A DNA stretch of 64,000 nt from Arsukibacterium sp. UBA5043 (GTDB taxonomy: Bacteria > Pseudomonadota > Gammaproteobacteria > Enterobacterales > Alteromonadaceae), in the NCBI GenBank assembly GCA_002415085.1, contig DIBV01000013.1, forward strand, positions 186,874 to 250,873. The letters are read 5' to 3'. The notes under the pieces were generated by a model that was not told the DNA's origin, made no database searches, and saw only the letters and a list, made by a program, of their open reading frames with translations. The position numbers and the translations under genes are program-made. This document shows, piece by piece, positions 10,744 through 18,324 of this stretch; within the stretch, counting starts at the first letter, position 1; each line of letters opens with the position of its first letter.

Positions 10744-10772
10744 AGCGGTAACTTCGGTTACCGCTTTTTTTT
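10744..10772 (+). terminator. Rho-independent terminator after ahpF
   Basis: A 9-bp perfect stem (agcggtaac with gttaccgct) with a UUCG-type tetraloop is followed directly by eight T residues (10765-10772). This is a textbook intrinsic terminator that ends the ahpCF unit and separates it from cysG. Confidence 0.95.
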
Positions 10773-10938
10773 GCTATCAATGCAGTGGATCAACAAAGGC
10801 TTGAGCCGCTGATTATAAGTCTTAAGTTATTAATAGCTTTTGGTTATATCTGAGCGCGATAAGCTATTTTGCTAAATATGCATGTGGCGCTATGCTAAGC
10901 AGCATTATCAGCTGACGATTTCAGCTTGCGGAGCCGCG

Positions 10939-12360
10939 GTGCAATATCTTCCTTTATTCGTTAAATTAACCGATAAACCGGTGCTTATCGTCGGCGGCGG
11001 TTCGGTGGCGTTGCGTAAAGCCGGCACCCTGCTAAGTGCCGGCGCTAAGCTTTATGTGGTATCGCCTGAATTTGCTCCGGAATTTATTGACTGGCAGCAG
11101 CAGGGTAAAGCCGAGCTTATTAGCGGTTATTTTAGCCCTGAATTATTAGACGGCAAATCACTGGTGATTGCCGCCACCGATAATGACAGCGTTAATGGCG
11201 CGGTGTATGACGCAGCAACAGCGCGCAATATGCTGGTAAACACCGTGGATGATCAGCCCAAATGTGGTTTTATTTTCCCGTCTATTATTGACCGTAACCC
11301 GATTATTATTGCCATCTCCAGTTTTGGCACCGCACCGGTGCTGGCGCGGCGCCTGCGCGAAAAGCTGGAAACCTTATTACCCCAGCATTTAGGGCCACTG
11401 GCGCAGCTGGTAGGCCGCTTTCGCGATCAGGTAAAGGCCAAAATTAGCGGTTTTGCTGCCCGGCGCCAGTTCTGGGAAAAGGTATTTAACTCCGATGTGG
11501 TGCGCGATGTGCAGGCTAATCAGCTGCCGCAGGCGGAACAGCGGCTGAGTGCGCTATTGGCAGAGCCGCAGCAACTGGCCGGTGAAGTCTATGTGGTAGG
11601 CGCCGGCCCCGGCGATCCGGAGCTGTTAACCTTAAAAGCGCTGCAGTTAATGCAGCAAGCTGATGTGGTGGTATACGACTATCTGGTGTCGCCGGAAATT
11701 ATGCAATTAGTGCGTCGTGATGCCGAACTGATTTGTGTCGGTAAAAAAGCCGGCGCGCATTCGGTAGCGCAGCAGGATACCAATCAGATTTTGATTGATT
11801 TAGCCCTGGCCGGTAAAAAAATCTGCCGCTTAAAAGGCGGCGACCCCTTTATTTTTGGCCGCGGCGGCGAAGAAATTCAGGCGTTGCTGGCCCATAATAT
11901 TGCCTTTCAGGTGGTTCCGGGCGTTACTGCCGCCGCCGGCTGCGCCGCTTATGCCGGTATCCCGCTAACCCATCGCGATCATGCGCAAAGCGTGCAGTTT
12001 GTTACCGGCCACTGTCGTAAAGACGGCACTGAGCCTGACTGGCAGAGTATGAGCACCCCTAACCAGACAGTAGTGATTTATATGGGGCTGATGAAAGCGG
12101 CTCATATCCAGCAGCAGCTGATAAGCGCCGGCCGTGCGGCAACCACCCCGGTAGCGATTATTGAAAACGGTACCCGGCTGGAGCAGCGGATTATTACCAC
12201 ACAACTGAGTGAACTGGCCGCGCAGATTGACAACGAGCAGGTAAAATCGCCGGCGCTGCTGATTATTGGTGAAGTGGTCAGTTTACAACAGCAGCTGCAC
12301 TGGTTTGGCGCCCGGCCGCAAACAGCAGTTTTTGCCCAGCCGCTAACCCGGCTGCGCTAA
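10939..12360 (+). CDS. cysG: Siroheme synthase CysG (trifunctional)
   Basis: Converts uroporphyrinogen III to siroheme by methylation, NAD-dependent oxidation and iron insertion, supplying the CysI cofactor. The N-terminal half is the dehydrogenase/ferrochelatase (LPLFVKLTDKPVLIVGGG and NTVDDQPKCGF). The C-terminal half is the methyltransferase (VGAGPGDPELLTLKA, LKGGDPFIFGRGGEE, VPGVTAAAGCAAYAGIPLTHR). I choose the GTG at 10939, because GGAG lies 5 bases upstream and the protein (473 residues) then begins VQYLPLF, like the MDYLPIF start of E. coli CysG. A frame from ATG 10882 would add an unsupported leader. Confidence 0.94.
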   Translation: MQYLPLFVKLTDKPVLIVGGGSVALRKAGTLLSAGAKLYVVSPEFAPEFIDWQQQGKAELISGYFSPELLDGKSLVIAATDNDSVNGAVYDAATARNMLVNTVDDQPKCGFIFPSIIDRNPIIIAISSFGTAPVLARRLREKLETLLPQHLGPLAQLVGRFRDQVKAKISGFAARRQFWEKVFNSDVVRDVQANQLPQAEQRLSALLAEPQQLAGEVYVVGAGPGDPELLTLKALQLMQQADVVVYDYLVSPEIMQLVRRDAELICVGKKAGAHSVAQQDTNQILIDLALAGKKICRLKGGDPFIFGRGGEEIQALLAHNIAFQVVPGVTAAAGCAAYAGIPLTHRDHAQSVQFVTGHCRKDGTEPDWQSMSTPNQTVVIYMGLMKAAHIQQQLISAGRAATTPVAIIENGTRLEQRIITTQLSELAAQIDNEQVKSPALLIIGEVVSLQQQLHWFGARPQTAVFAQPLTRLR

Positions 12361-12424
12361 TTCTGGTAAGCTTGCCAGACGGATTTTTCGCCATTATTTT
12401 CTGACAACTTTCAAGGACGACCCT

Positions 12425-13210
12425 ATGACAGCAACCTTATTGCCGGCCATTATTCAGATTGCCGAACAGGCCGGTTTGGCCATTTTAGCCATTTACGGCC
12501 GTGACCAGGCTGATTTTAATATCAGCGCTAAAAGCGATGACTCACCGTTAACGGCAGCCGATTTAGCTGCGCATAAACTGATCGTGGCTGAACTGACAAA
12601 ACTAACCCCGGATTTGCCCATTTTGTCTGAAGAAGCGGCCGATATCAGCTGGGATATCCGGAAAAACTGGCAGCGTTACTGGCTGGTCGACCCGCTGGAT
12701 GGCACCAAAGAGTTTATTAAACGTAATGGCGAATTTACCGTAAATATCGCGCTGATAGATAACGGCGAGCCGGTGCTGGGTGTAGTGCATGCGCCGGTAC
12801 TGGCCAAAACCTATTACGCGGCCAAAGGCGAAGGTGCTTTTTTAAAGCACGCCGCTGGTGTCAGGCCGATAAAGGTAAACCAGGCCAGCCGCGATCAATT
12901 GGTAAAAGTGGTGGGCAGTCGTAGCCATCCGAGCCCCGATTTAGCCGGCTATCTGGCGCAGTTTACGCAGCATGAAATGGTGCCGGTTGGCAGCTCGCTG
13001 AAGTTTTGTCTGGTGGCCGATGGCACCGCCGATGTGTATCCGCGCTTTGGCCCCACCATGGCCTGGGACACCGGCGCTGGCCATATTGTTGCTACCGAGG
13101 CCGGCGCTACCGTTAGTTTCGATGGTATCAGTAGCAAGGTGTATCAGCGCGAGCAGCTGCTGAATCCGAATTTTATGGTCTCGGCACTCGTCCCGGCAAC
13201 AGGCGACTAA
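12425..13210 (+). CDS. cysQ: 3'(2'),5'-bisphosphate nucleotidase CysQ
   Basis: Hydrolyses PAP, the by-product of CysH, to AMP and phosphate, preventing PAP toxicity and recycling nucleotide. It has 261 residues of the inositol monophosphatase fold. Metal-binding motifs are visible: LSEEAAD near residue 67, DPLDGTKEFI near residue 96 and the second site WDTGAGH near residue 215. It sits 64 bases after cysG, so the two form a sulfur-related pair. AAGGACGA precedes the ATG. Confidence 0.95.
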   Translation: MTATLLPAIIQIAEQAGLAILAIYGRDQADFNISAKSDDSPLTAADLAAHKLIVAELTKLTPDLPILSEEAADISWDIRKNWQRYWLVDPLDGTKEFIKRNGEFTVNIALIDNGEPVLGVVHAPVLAKTYYAAKGEGAFLKHAAGVRPIKVNQASRDQLVKVVGSRSHPSPDLAGYLAQFTQHEMVPVGSSLKFCLVADGTADVYPRFGPTMAWDTGAGHIVATEAGATVSFDGISSKVYQREQLLNPNFMVSALVPATGD

Positions 13211-13260
13211 TTTTTGCCGGTAGGGTACACTAGTCACCTTATTTACAGGTGGCTAGTGTT

Positions 13261-13956
13261 ATGCGTTTAGATAAATATATATGTGATTGTACCGGCCTGA
13301 CCCGCAGCCAGGCCGGCAAAGTTATCCGCCAGAAACTGGTGACGATTAACGGCGAGCTGGTTAAACAGGCGGCGTTGCAGGTTAACAGTGGCGATAAAGT
13401 GGTAATGGATGGCCAGCCGCTGGCGATCATTGGCCTGCGTTATCTGATATTGCATAAACCAGCCGGGTTTCTCTGCGCCAATGACGACCCCGAGCACCCC
13501 ATTGTGTTTAACTTACTGGATGAGCCCTTAGTTGAGCGCTTGCATACCGTTGGCCGGCTTGATTTAGACACCACGGGCCTGCTACTGCTAACCGATGATG
13601 GTAAGTGGTCACACCGGATAAGCTCACCCAAGCATCATATTGCCAAAACCTACCGGGTATGGACTGCCGACCCAATCAGCGATGATGTGGCCAGCCTGTT
13701 TGCCGAGGGCGTAATGCTACGCGGCGAAAAAGATCCTACCTTGCCGGCTGAGCTGGAAATCGTTGCCGAGTCCGAAGCCCTGCTGACCATTCATGAAGGC
13801 CGTTATCATCAGGTTAAACGGATGTTTGCCGCTATTGGTAATAAGGTAGAGCAACTGCACCGCGAAAAAATCGGCGGTTTGCAGTTGCCGGCAGATTTGG
13901 CCGAGGGAGAGTACCGGGCTTTGACAACCGCTGAATTAGCGCTGCTACAGGGATAA
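13261..13956 (+). CDS. rsuA: 16S rRNA pseudouridine(516) synthase RsuA
   Basis: Isomerises U516 of 16S rRNA to pseudouridine. It has 231 residues, the same as E. coli RsuA. An S4-like domain (MRLDKYICDCTGLTRSQAGK) is followed by the catalytic domain with Asp101 in GRLDLDTTGLL and the conserved EGRYHQVKRMFAAIGN block. The start at ATG 13261 fits the family; an in-frame GTG at 13249 would add four residues. AGGTGG lies upstream. The stop is only 4 bases from the next gene, so the two are probably co-transcribed. Confidence 0.95.
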   Translation: MRLDKYICDCTGLTRSQAGKVIRQKLVTINGELVKQAALQVNSGDKVVMDGQPLAIIGLRYLILHKPAGFLCANDDPEHPIVFNLLDEPLVERLHTVGRLDLDTTGLLLLTDDGKWSHRISSPKHHIAKTYRVWTADPISDDVASLFAEGVMLRGEKDPTLPAELEIVAESEALLTIHEGRYHQVKRMFAAIGNKVEQLHREKIGGLQLPADLAEGEYRALTTAELALLQG

Positions 13957-13960
13957 AGTA

Positions 13961-14581
13961 ATGCGCCGGCTGATAGCATGCCTGATGTTTTTAGGTGTCA
14001 GCGCATTTTTAAGTGTGGCTACGGTAGCGCAGGACCACGACTGGCAGCTTTATAAAGCGGAAAGCGGAGTCAGGGTAGAGTACCGCCGTAAAACAGCCAA
14101 CGTACTGGAAATTAAAGCCCAAACAGAAGTTAATTCTGACACAGGCGCTTTTATCCATTTACTGGAAGATACCGGCAATATCGATAAATGGGTCCCCAAT
14201 GCCGACAAAGCTGAGCTGCTCAGTCACCCCGATCCGGCAACCTATATCGTCCACACTTTTTTTAAAGCCTCCTGGCCGGTTTCAGACCGCGATATGGTAA
14301 CCCGCTCGGTCTGGACAACAGACGAAACGAGCGGTGAGCTGATACTGGATGTGCAGGACCTTGGCGATAAATATCCTGAGATAGACGGCTATATCCGGAT
14401 GCAACAGGTGCAGGCACGCTGGACCTTAACCCCGCAGCCCGATGGTAAACTGTTTATCCGCTATCAGGGCCAGGCCGACCCGGCCGGTAGCTTGCCGCAT
14501 TTTCTTGCTGACAAAGTGGCACTAAAGTCGATGTTTAAAACTTTTGAACGCTTGCCCGAGGTATTGGCACAGTATCAGTAA
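13961..14581 (+). CDS. Secreted START-domain protein
   Basis: A 206-residue protein with a signal peptide (MRRLIACLMFLGVSAFLSVA then TVAQ-DHDW) followed by a START/Bet v1-like lipid-binding fold. Recognisable parts are WQLYKAESGVRVEYRRK, IDKWVPNADKAELL and FFKASWPVSDRDMVTRS, the last typical of bacterial START proteins of unknown ligand. It begins 4 bases after rsuA and ends convergent to the DUF4105 gene with a 76-base AT-rich gap that has short AAAACATTT repeats. A periplasmic lipid carrier role is plausible but unproven. Confidence 0.8.
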   Translation: MRRLIACLMFLGVSAFLSVATVAQDHDWQLYKAESGVRVEYRRKTANVLEIKAQTEVNSDTGAFIHLLEDTGNIDKWVPNADKAELLSHPDPATYIVHTFFKASWPVSDRDMVTRSVWTTDETSGELILDVQDLGDKYPEIDGYIRMQQVQARWTLTPQPDGKLFIRYQGQADPAGSLPHFLADKVALKSMFKTFERLPEVLAQYQ

Positions 14582-14657
14582 CCACAAGCATACCAATTAA
14601 AACATTTAAAACATTTAAAACGTCTCAGTTATTTTCATTAGGCTTGTTAAGCCGATA

Positions 14658-16517
14658 TTACCAGTACCAGCCCAAAATTAAGCCAAGTTCAGTTGAATTT
14701 TTATCTTTATTAACGGAGATACGAAAATCCGAATCCTGAGAAACGGCATAGCGGACATTTAACTTTGCCAAATGGTCGCTCAGACCGCCGCTGAAAAATC
14801 GCCGCTCCAGTTCAAAGCGGGATGAAAATTGCTCCGAGATGTACCAGGTTGAAATAAGCTTTGTGCTGAAGTAGCTTCCTGCGCTCTCTAATGTGTTGCT
14901 GAGATAACCTGCGCCAACAAAGCCAGAAATATTAAAAGCTGACAGAGCCTCGAAGCCATAACCTATGCCTGTGTTTGCTTTAAAGGCTTCACAATCAACG
15001 CAGCCGATCTTTGCCTGGGTTGCTCCGATATCCAGGTACCAGGAGTAGTTCTGGTCGCCGGGCAGGCCGGTATAGTTTGCGCTGATATTTTCAATTTTCA
15101 GTAGCGATAAATCTTTTAGAAATAGTTTGGTATTCGTGAATCCCAGAAGCAACTCTCCCATACTCAAGGCTGAAAATCTGACATGACTGTTAGAAGCATC
15201 AAGCGCATCATAATAGGCAGGGCGTAGCTGGAGCTGGCCATAATTTTCATGATCGGAGTGCACAATCTGAATTGAGGAATAACTTGGTTTTCTGCCTAAA
15301 TGAGGTTGGGAATCGGCATTAAACCTGTCAGCCGATTGTCCGGCTGGTAGCCGATAACGCAGTAGTACCGACTGTTTATAGTGGTTGTTATTTTGATCCG
15401 ATAATCCGGCACTTTCTTTACGCATAAATTGGAAATAATCGATTAGCGTATCAACTATTTGCTGTTGCTCAGTTAATTTAAATGCAGCTAAATCGGGATC
15501 CGCCAATAGCTCTGGTTGGTTAACCAGGCTAAACAACTTGTTTTTTTGTTGGCGATCAAGAAGCGAAAAGCGTTGATATAGCCGGCTTTGTCTGGACGGA
15601 TGGTATCTGATTTCTTTAACCAATGGCTTGTTTTTATAGGTGGTAGCAGACAAATTCTGCATAATGGATTGCGGAGTTATCCAAAGGCGCCTGCTGTCTG
15701 TCACCTTAGCGTCTAACAACAGCTGCAATAACTCGCCCATATGAAAAGCACAATTACGGTTAAAGAAATAGTATTGATAATCCGCGTCAAGTAACTCCCA
15801 TATATGTCCCAGTAGCAAGGTTATATCCTGCTGGTCCAGGGCCAGTTCATATTCCCACAGATCCCGCAGTTCAGATTCGCCATAATTTTCAGCATGGTAA
15901 AAATACTTTTGTTGGGTAAATGACGCATCATATTGTCCAATAATACCCTTAATGACATACAGCGCCATATTCTCGTCTGCGGGCACATCAGCGCCATAGT
16001 TTATTGCGGTATCCTGCAGCATATTCTGTTGATTGCTTGTATTACCTGTATTTAACTTCAGTAATAAGTGACCATAGTAAGAGGCTGGGTTGCCAAGGAA
16101 GCCGGTGGCGAAAATTACACTAATTGAATTGACGTCCTGCTGCCTGAGAAACTGATTAAAATTAAGACAATTAATTTCTTTGATACCAAACTCACTGATA
16201 GCAATTTGTTGTTTCAGCCAGTTAAAACGCCCCGCAAACTTACATTGTGGATGTGCTTCCGGGGATTCTTTATCTACAGGGGTTGAAAAGGCAGCTAAGG
16301 TCGCCAGCAATTCGCTTAATGGATCGCTATTCCCACTTTTTGATAAAAAAAAGTGTTCCGATTGGATATAGCTTTGGCCATTATCAGAGTAAACAAGCAG
16401 TTTTTTCCAGGTGGTTGAAGCGGCAATTTGTTCAAGTTCGGGGGTAGCAGTAAAGGTAGATGCCTGAATAAGATTGCAAAAAAAAGCAAGGCAGCAGAGT
16501 AATATCAATCGATTCAT
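14658..16517 (-). CDS. DUF4105 (Lnb N-terminal-like) periplasmic protein
   Basis: A 619-residue exported protein (MNRLILLCCLAFFCNLIQA signal). The DUF4105 part covers roughly residues 100-330, with FATGFLGNPASYYGHLLLKL, YFFNRNCAFHMGELLQLLL and a His/Asn/Cys-rich core. This family resembles the N-terminal domain of lacto-N-biosidase-type proteins. The C-terminal third is beta-rich (LQLRPAYYDALD, GLILGWYW) and ends in W, so it may form an outer-membrane barrel. I prefer ATG 16517; a TTG at 16529 is also possible. It lies downstream of a DUF3015 gene, a pairing also seen in other gammaproteobacteria, with a 12-bp hairpin between them. Confidence 0.75.
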   Translation of the reverse strand: MNRLILLCCLAFFCNLIQASTFTATPELEQIAASTTWKKLLVYSDNGQSYIQSEHFFLSKSGNSDPLSELLATLAAFSTPVDKESPEAHPQCKFAGRFNWLKQQIAISEFGIKEINCLNFNQFLRQQDVNSISVIFATGFLGNPASYYGHLLLKLNTGNTSNQQNMLQDTAINYGADVPADENMALYVIKGIIGQYDASFTQQKYFYHAENYGESELRDLWEYELALDQQDITLLLGHIWELLDADYQYYFFNRNCAFHMGELLQLLLDAKVTDSRRLWITPQSIMQNLSATTYKNKPLVKEIRYHPSRQSRLYQRFSLLDRQQKNKLFSLVNQPELLADPDLAAFKLTEQQQIVDTLIDYFQFMRKESAGLSDQNNNHYKQSVLLRYRLPAGQSADRFNADSQPHLGRKPSYSSIQIVHSDHENYGQLQLRPAYYDALDASNSHVRFSALSMGELLLGFTNTKLFLKDLSLLKIENISANYTGLPGDQNYSWYLDIGATQAKIGCVDCEAFKANTGIGYGFEALSAFNISGFVGAGYLSNTLESAGSYFSTKLISTWYISEQFSSRFELERRFFSGGLSDHLAKLNVRYAVSQDSDFRISVNKDKNSTELGLILGWYW

Positions 16518-16531
16518 GAATAGACTCAAGA

Positions 16532-16559
16532 CAGAATAGGAAGAAAGCTTCCTATTCTG
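16532..16559 (-). promoter_or_regulatory. Hairpin between the DUF3015 and DUF4105 genes
   Basis: A perfect 12-bp stem (cagaataggaag with cttcctattctg) with a 4-base loop fills most of the gap between two minus-strand genes. There is no T tract after it on the minus strand. It could be a leaky terminator or a processing site that sets the ratio of the two products. It also contains the only GGAAG near the downstream start, so it could mask ribosome access. Confidence 0.6.
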
Positions 16560-16567
16560 CTTTTACA

Positions 16568-17050
16568 TTATGCAGAGGTTACAGCACTAATAACAGTGAA
16601 ATAATATTGTTGTGATTTTTCACGCTTATCGGCGGCGTTATAAGATTCATCGGCAATATGCAGACTCATTTGATTGCGAACGTCATCAATGACTTGTGCT
16701 TGTTTAGCAGGTGCTACTTCAAGGATGTTCATCAACGCGGCTAAATGTTCACCTTCGCCACGAGCTGTATCTTCGATGATACTGTCATAAGAGTTTAAGA
16801 TAAATGCGGCAGCATCAACATTTTTTCCTGAGCATGTTTCAGGACTTGCGGTAGCCGAGGTTACAGCAGTAGTACCAATATCCCAGATTACGTTTGACGT
16901 TACTGCCAAAACTTTATGTTCTGGAAATAAAGCGGCACCAATACCACAATCCGAAAATGGATTAGGACCTGAACCAACAGCTTTATCTGCATAAGCAGAT
17001 ACAGACAAAACCATAGACACAGTAAGTGCTGCGATAGCGCTATATTTCAT
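16568..17050 (-). CDS. DUF3015 family secreted protein
   Basis: A 160-residue protein with a signal peptide cut after SAYA, then GSGPNPFSDCGIGAALFP. The family usually has this N-terminal Cys plus a second one (PETCSGKN here), suggesting a disulfide. The block around EGEHLAALMNIL is typical of DUF3015, whose function is unknown. AGGAAT precedes the ATG. The gene leads a two-gene unit with the DUF4105 gene. Both are lower in GC than their neighbours. Confidence 0.8.
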   Translation of the reverse strand: MKYSAIAALTVSMVLSVSAYADKAVGSGPNPFSDCGIGAALFPEHKVLAVTSNVIWDIGTTAVTSATASPETCSGKNVDAAAFILNSYDSIIEDTARGEGEHLAALMNILEVAPAKQAQVIDDVRNQMSLHIADESYNAADKREKSQQYYFTVISAVTSA

Positions 17051-17295
17051 TTCAATTCCTTTGGTTTATTTTTATATTATGATTCGCCTCGTCTAATTGA
17101 GGCGCGTAATATATACCGTTTCTCTAATGGAAAATCCAGAGCTTAAAAAAATTTATGAAAATATATATCAACATTTGTTAATGGGACTTAAGAAATCAAC
17201 TGCTTAGCTCAACATTAAAAGTATCTTCTTAACCAGGCTTTTTTGGTCTATGCTCATTTCAGGTTAATTCGGAATCTTCATGTTAAGGAACTACG

Positions 17296-17538
17296 ATGAA
17301 CTTTATTGCATTTCTAATTATTGGTGCGCTGGCGGGCTGGATTGCCGGCAATATTATGAAAGGTAAAGGCTTTGGCTTGTTAGGCAATATGCTGGTGGGT
17401 ATTGTCGGTGCTTTTATCGGCGGTTTTTTGTTTCGCTTAATCGGCCTGGCGTCATTTGGCTTTATTGGCTCGCTGATTACCGCGACCGTCGGGGCGATAG
17501 TGCTGATTTATGTAGTGAGTTTAATTAAAAAAAGTTAA
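17296..17538 (+). CDS. GlsB/YeaQ/YmgE family small membrane protein
   Basis: An 80-residue inner-membrane protein with three hydrophobic segments rich in Gly, for example IIGALAGWIAGNIMKGKGFG and GNMLVGIVGAFIGGFLF. This is the transglycosylase-associated / GlsB family linked to general stress responses, with no proven biochemical role. AAGGAA lies 7 bases before the ATG. It ends one base from the convergent DUF1289 gene. It is transcribed divergently from the DUF3015 gene across a 245-base AT-rich region. Confidence 0.88.
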   Translation: MNFIAFLIIGALAGWIAGNIMKGKGFGLLGNMLVGIVGAFIGGFLFRLIGLASFGFIGSLITATVGAIVLIYVVSLIKKS

Positions 17539-17539
17539 T

Positions 17540-17782
17540 TCAGAACAAATCCAGTGATTCACCTTGCTCTGGCAGATCCTGGTCTTTTCTTGTTTTAGTA
17601 TTCAGTCTGGCCCGGCGCTGGCTTAGCAGTTTCAGAATATGCGCCCGCTCGGCAGCGGGCTTCTGGTGCCAGTTAAAACGTTCGTCCCGCGAGCGCAGGC
17701 AACCCAGGCAATAACCCCGGTTGTTGCTCTGGCACACCCCGATACAGGGGTTAGGGATGTCGAATAGCTCTAGCTGATCCAT
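17540..17782 (-). CDS. DUF1289 domain protein
   Basis: An 80-residue soluble protein with the DUF1289 cysteine signature NPCIGVCQSNNRGYCLGCLR near residues 11-30, likely a small Fe-S or zinc site. The rest is polar and ends in LDLF. The family is common in Proteobacteria but has no assigned function. It converges on the YeaQ-like gene with a 1-base gap. Confidence 0.8.
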   Translation of the reverse strand: MDQLELFDIPNPCIGVCQSNNRGYCLGCLRSRDERFNWHQKPAAERAHILKLLSQRRARLNTKTRKDQDLPEQGESLDLF

Positions 17783-17882
17783 AGTGCTACTGCGCTGGCT
17801 GCTGAATATACTTAGTGTACGTTGTGGCAGGCTAAAGGTGCAAATAGGTTGCTTCTTCGATTTACTCTTAAGTCGCCAGCGT

Positions 17883-17980
17883 AAACCAGTTTGCCCTAAG
17901 ACAACCGTTGAAGCCCCGGACGGGCGGAAACGAGCCTACAGGGATGTATTCACGGCGTGTCGTCGTGGGCAAACAGGTTT
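17883..17980. repeat. Palindromic repeat element with AGGGAT-loop hairpin (copy 1)
   Basis: A 98-base non-coding element bounded by near-perfect 14-base inverted repeats (aaaccagtttgccc at 17883-17896 and gggcaaacaggttt at 17967-17980). Inside is a small hairpin tac-AGGGAT-gta (17937-17948) flanked by CGAGCC and CACGGCG. Its reverse complement resembles the element at 22.3 kb (both read ACGCCGT, then A-rich, then CATCCCT or TATCCCT, then AAGCTC or AGGCTC). It lies between the DUF1289 gene and the ilv promoter, where an 83-residue open frame across it is not credible. Confidence 0.7.
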
Positions 17981-18031
17981 AAAGCCTACACAGCCGCAAC
18001 TGATTATTTTTTCACAGATCATAAAAAGTGG

Positions 18032-18060
18032 TTGACTTCAGACTGATAGACGGCTATTTG
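18032..18060 (+). promoter_or_regulatory. Candidate sigma-70 promoter of the ilv operon
   Basis: TTGACT at 18032-18037 and TATTTG at 18055-18060 are separated by exactly 17 bases. Transcription would begin near 18067, about 70 bases before the leader peptide. This is the best promoter match in the region and the only one well placed for the leader; the assignment is by eye. Confidence 0.55.
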
Positions 18061-18136
18061 TAATAGGCAATAGCGCTGAAATATGGCGCCCAAAATAAAA
18101 ACGAATTCAACCAAGTAAATAAGTAAGAATCAAATT

Positions 18137-18223
18137 ATGCGTTTAGCTGCTGTTCTGAACATTATTGTCCTCGTGGTCGTGGTGATTATTAATCTCCGCG
18201 GGGGCGGTGTTTTGGAAAAATAA
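18137..18223 (+). CDS. ilvL: ilvGMDA operon leader peptide
   Basis: A 28-residue leader in which 16 residues are Ile, Val or Leu, including the run LNIIVLVVVVIINL. Ribosome speed over these codons would sense charged tRNA for the three branched-chain amino acids. The end of the frame (CGC GGG GGC GGT) doubles as RNA that can pair with the terminator arm. It is followed by an attenuator and then ilvG, as in enteric ilvL. The peptide itself probably has no other role. The ribosome-binding site is weak. Confidence 0.9.
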   Translation: MRLAAVLNIIVLVVVVIINLRGGGVLEK

Positions 18224-18244
18224 AGTAGCTTAAGGCGAAATCCA

Positions 18245-18280
18245 ACAAAACCCCCGCTCCGCAAGGACCGGGGGTTTTGT
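18245..18280 (+). terminator. ilv attenuator (transcription terminator)
   Basis: An 11-bp perfect stem (acaaaaccccc at 18245-18255 with gggggttttgt at 18270-18280) has a 14-base loop gctccgcaaggacc, very like the enteric ilv attenuator. Upstream, gcggggg (18198-18204) and gttttg (18209-18214) can instead pair with cccccgc (18251-18257) and caaaac (18246-18251), giving a competing antiterminator. Stalling on the Ile/Val/Leu codons would favour read-through into ilvG. Confidence 0.9.
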
Positions 18281-18324
18281 CGTTTCAGGGCATGTGAAAA
18301 ATAACGGGTAGCAAGAGGTTTAGA

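Noticed and set aside
17784-18035. 83-residue plus-strand frame before the ilv leader
   Set aside because: It runs across the palindromic repeat element and ends at the ilv promoter; no family resemblance.
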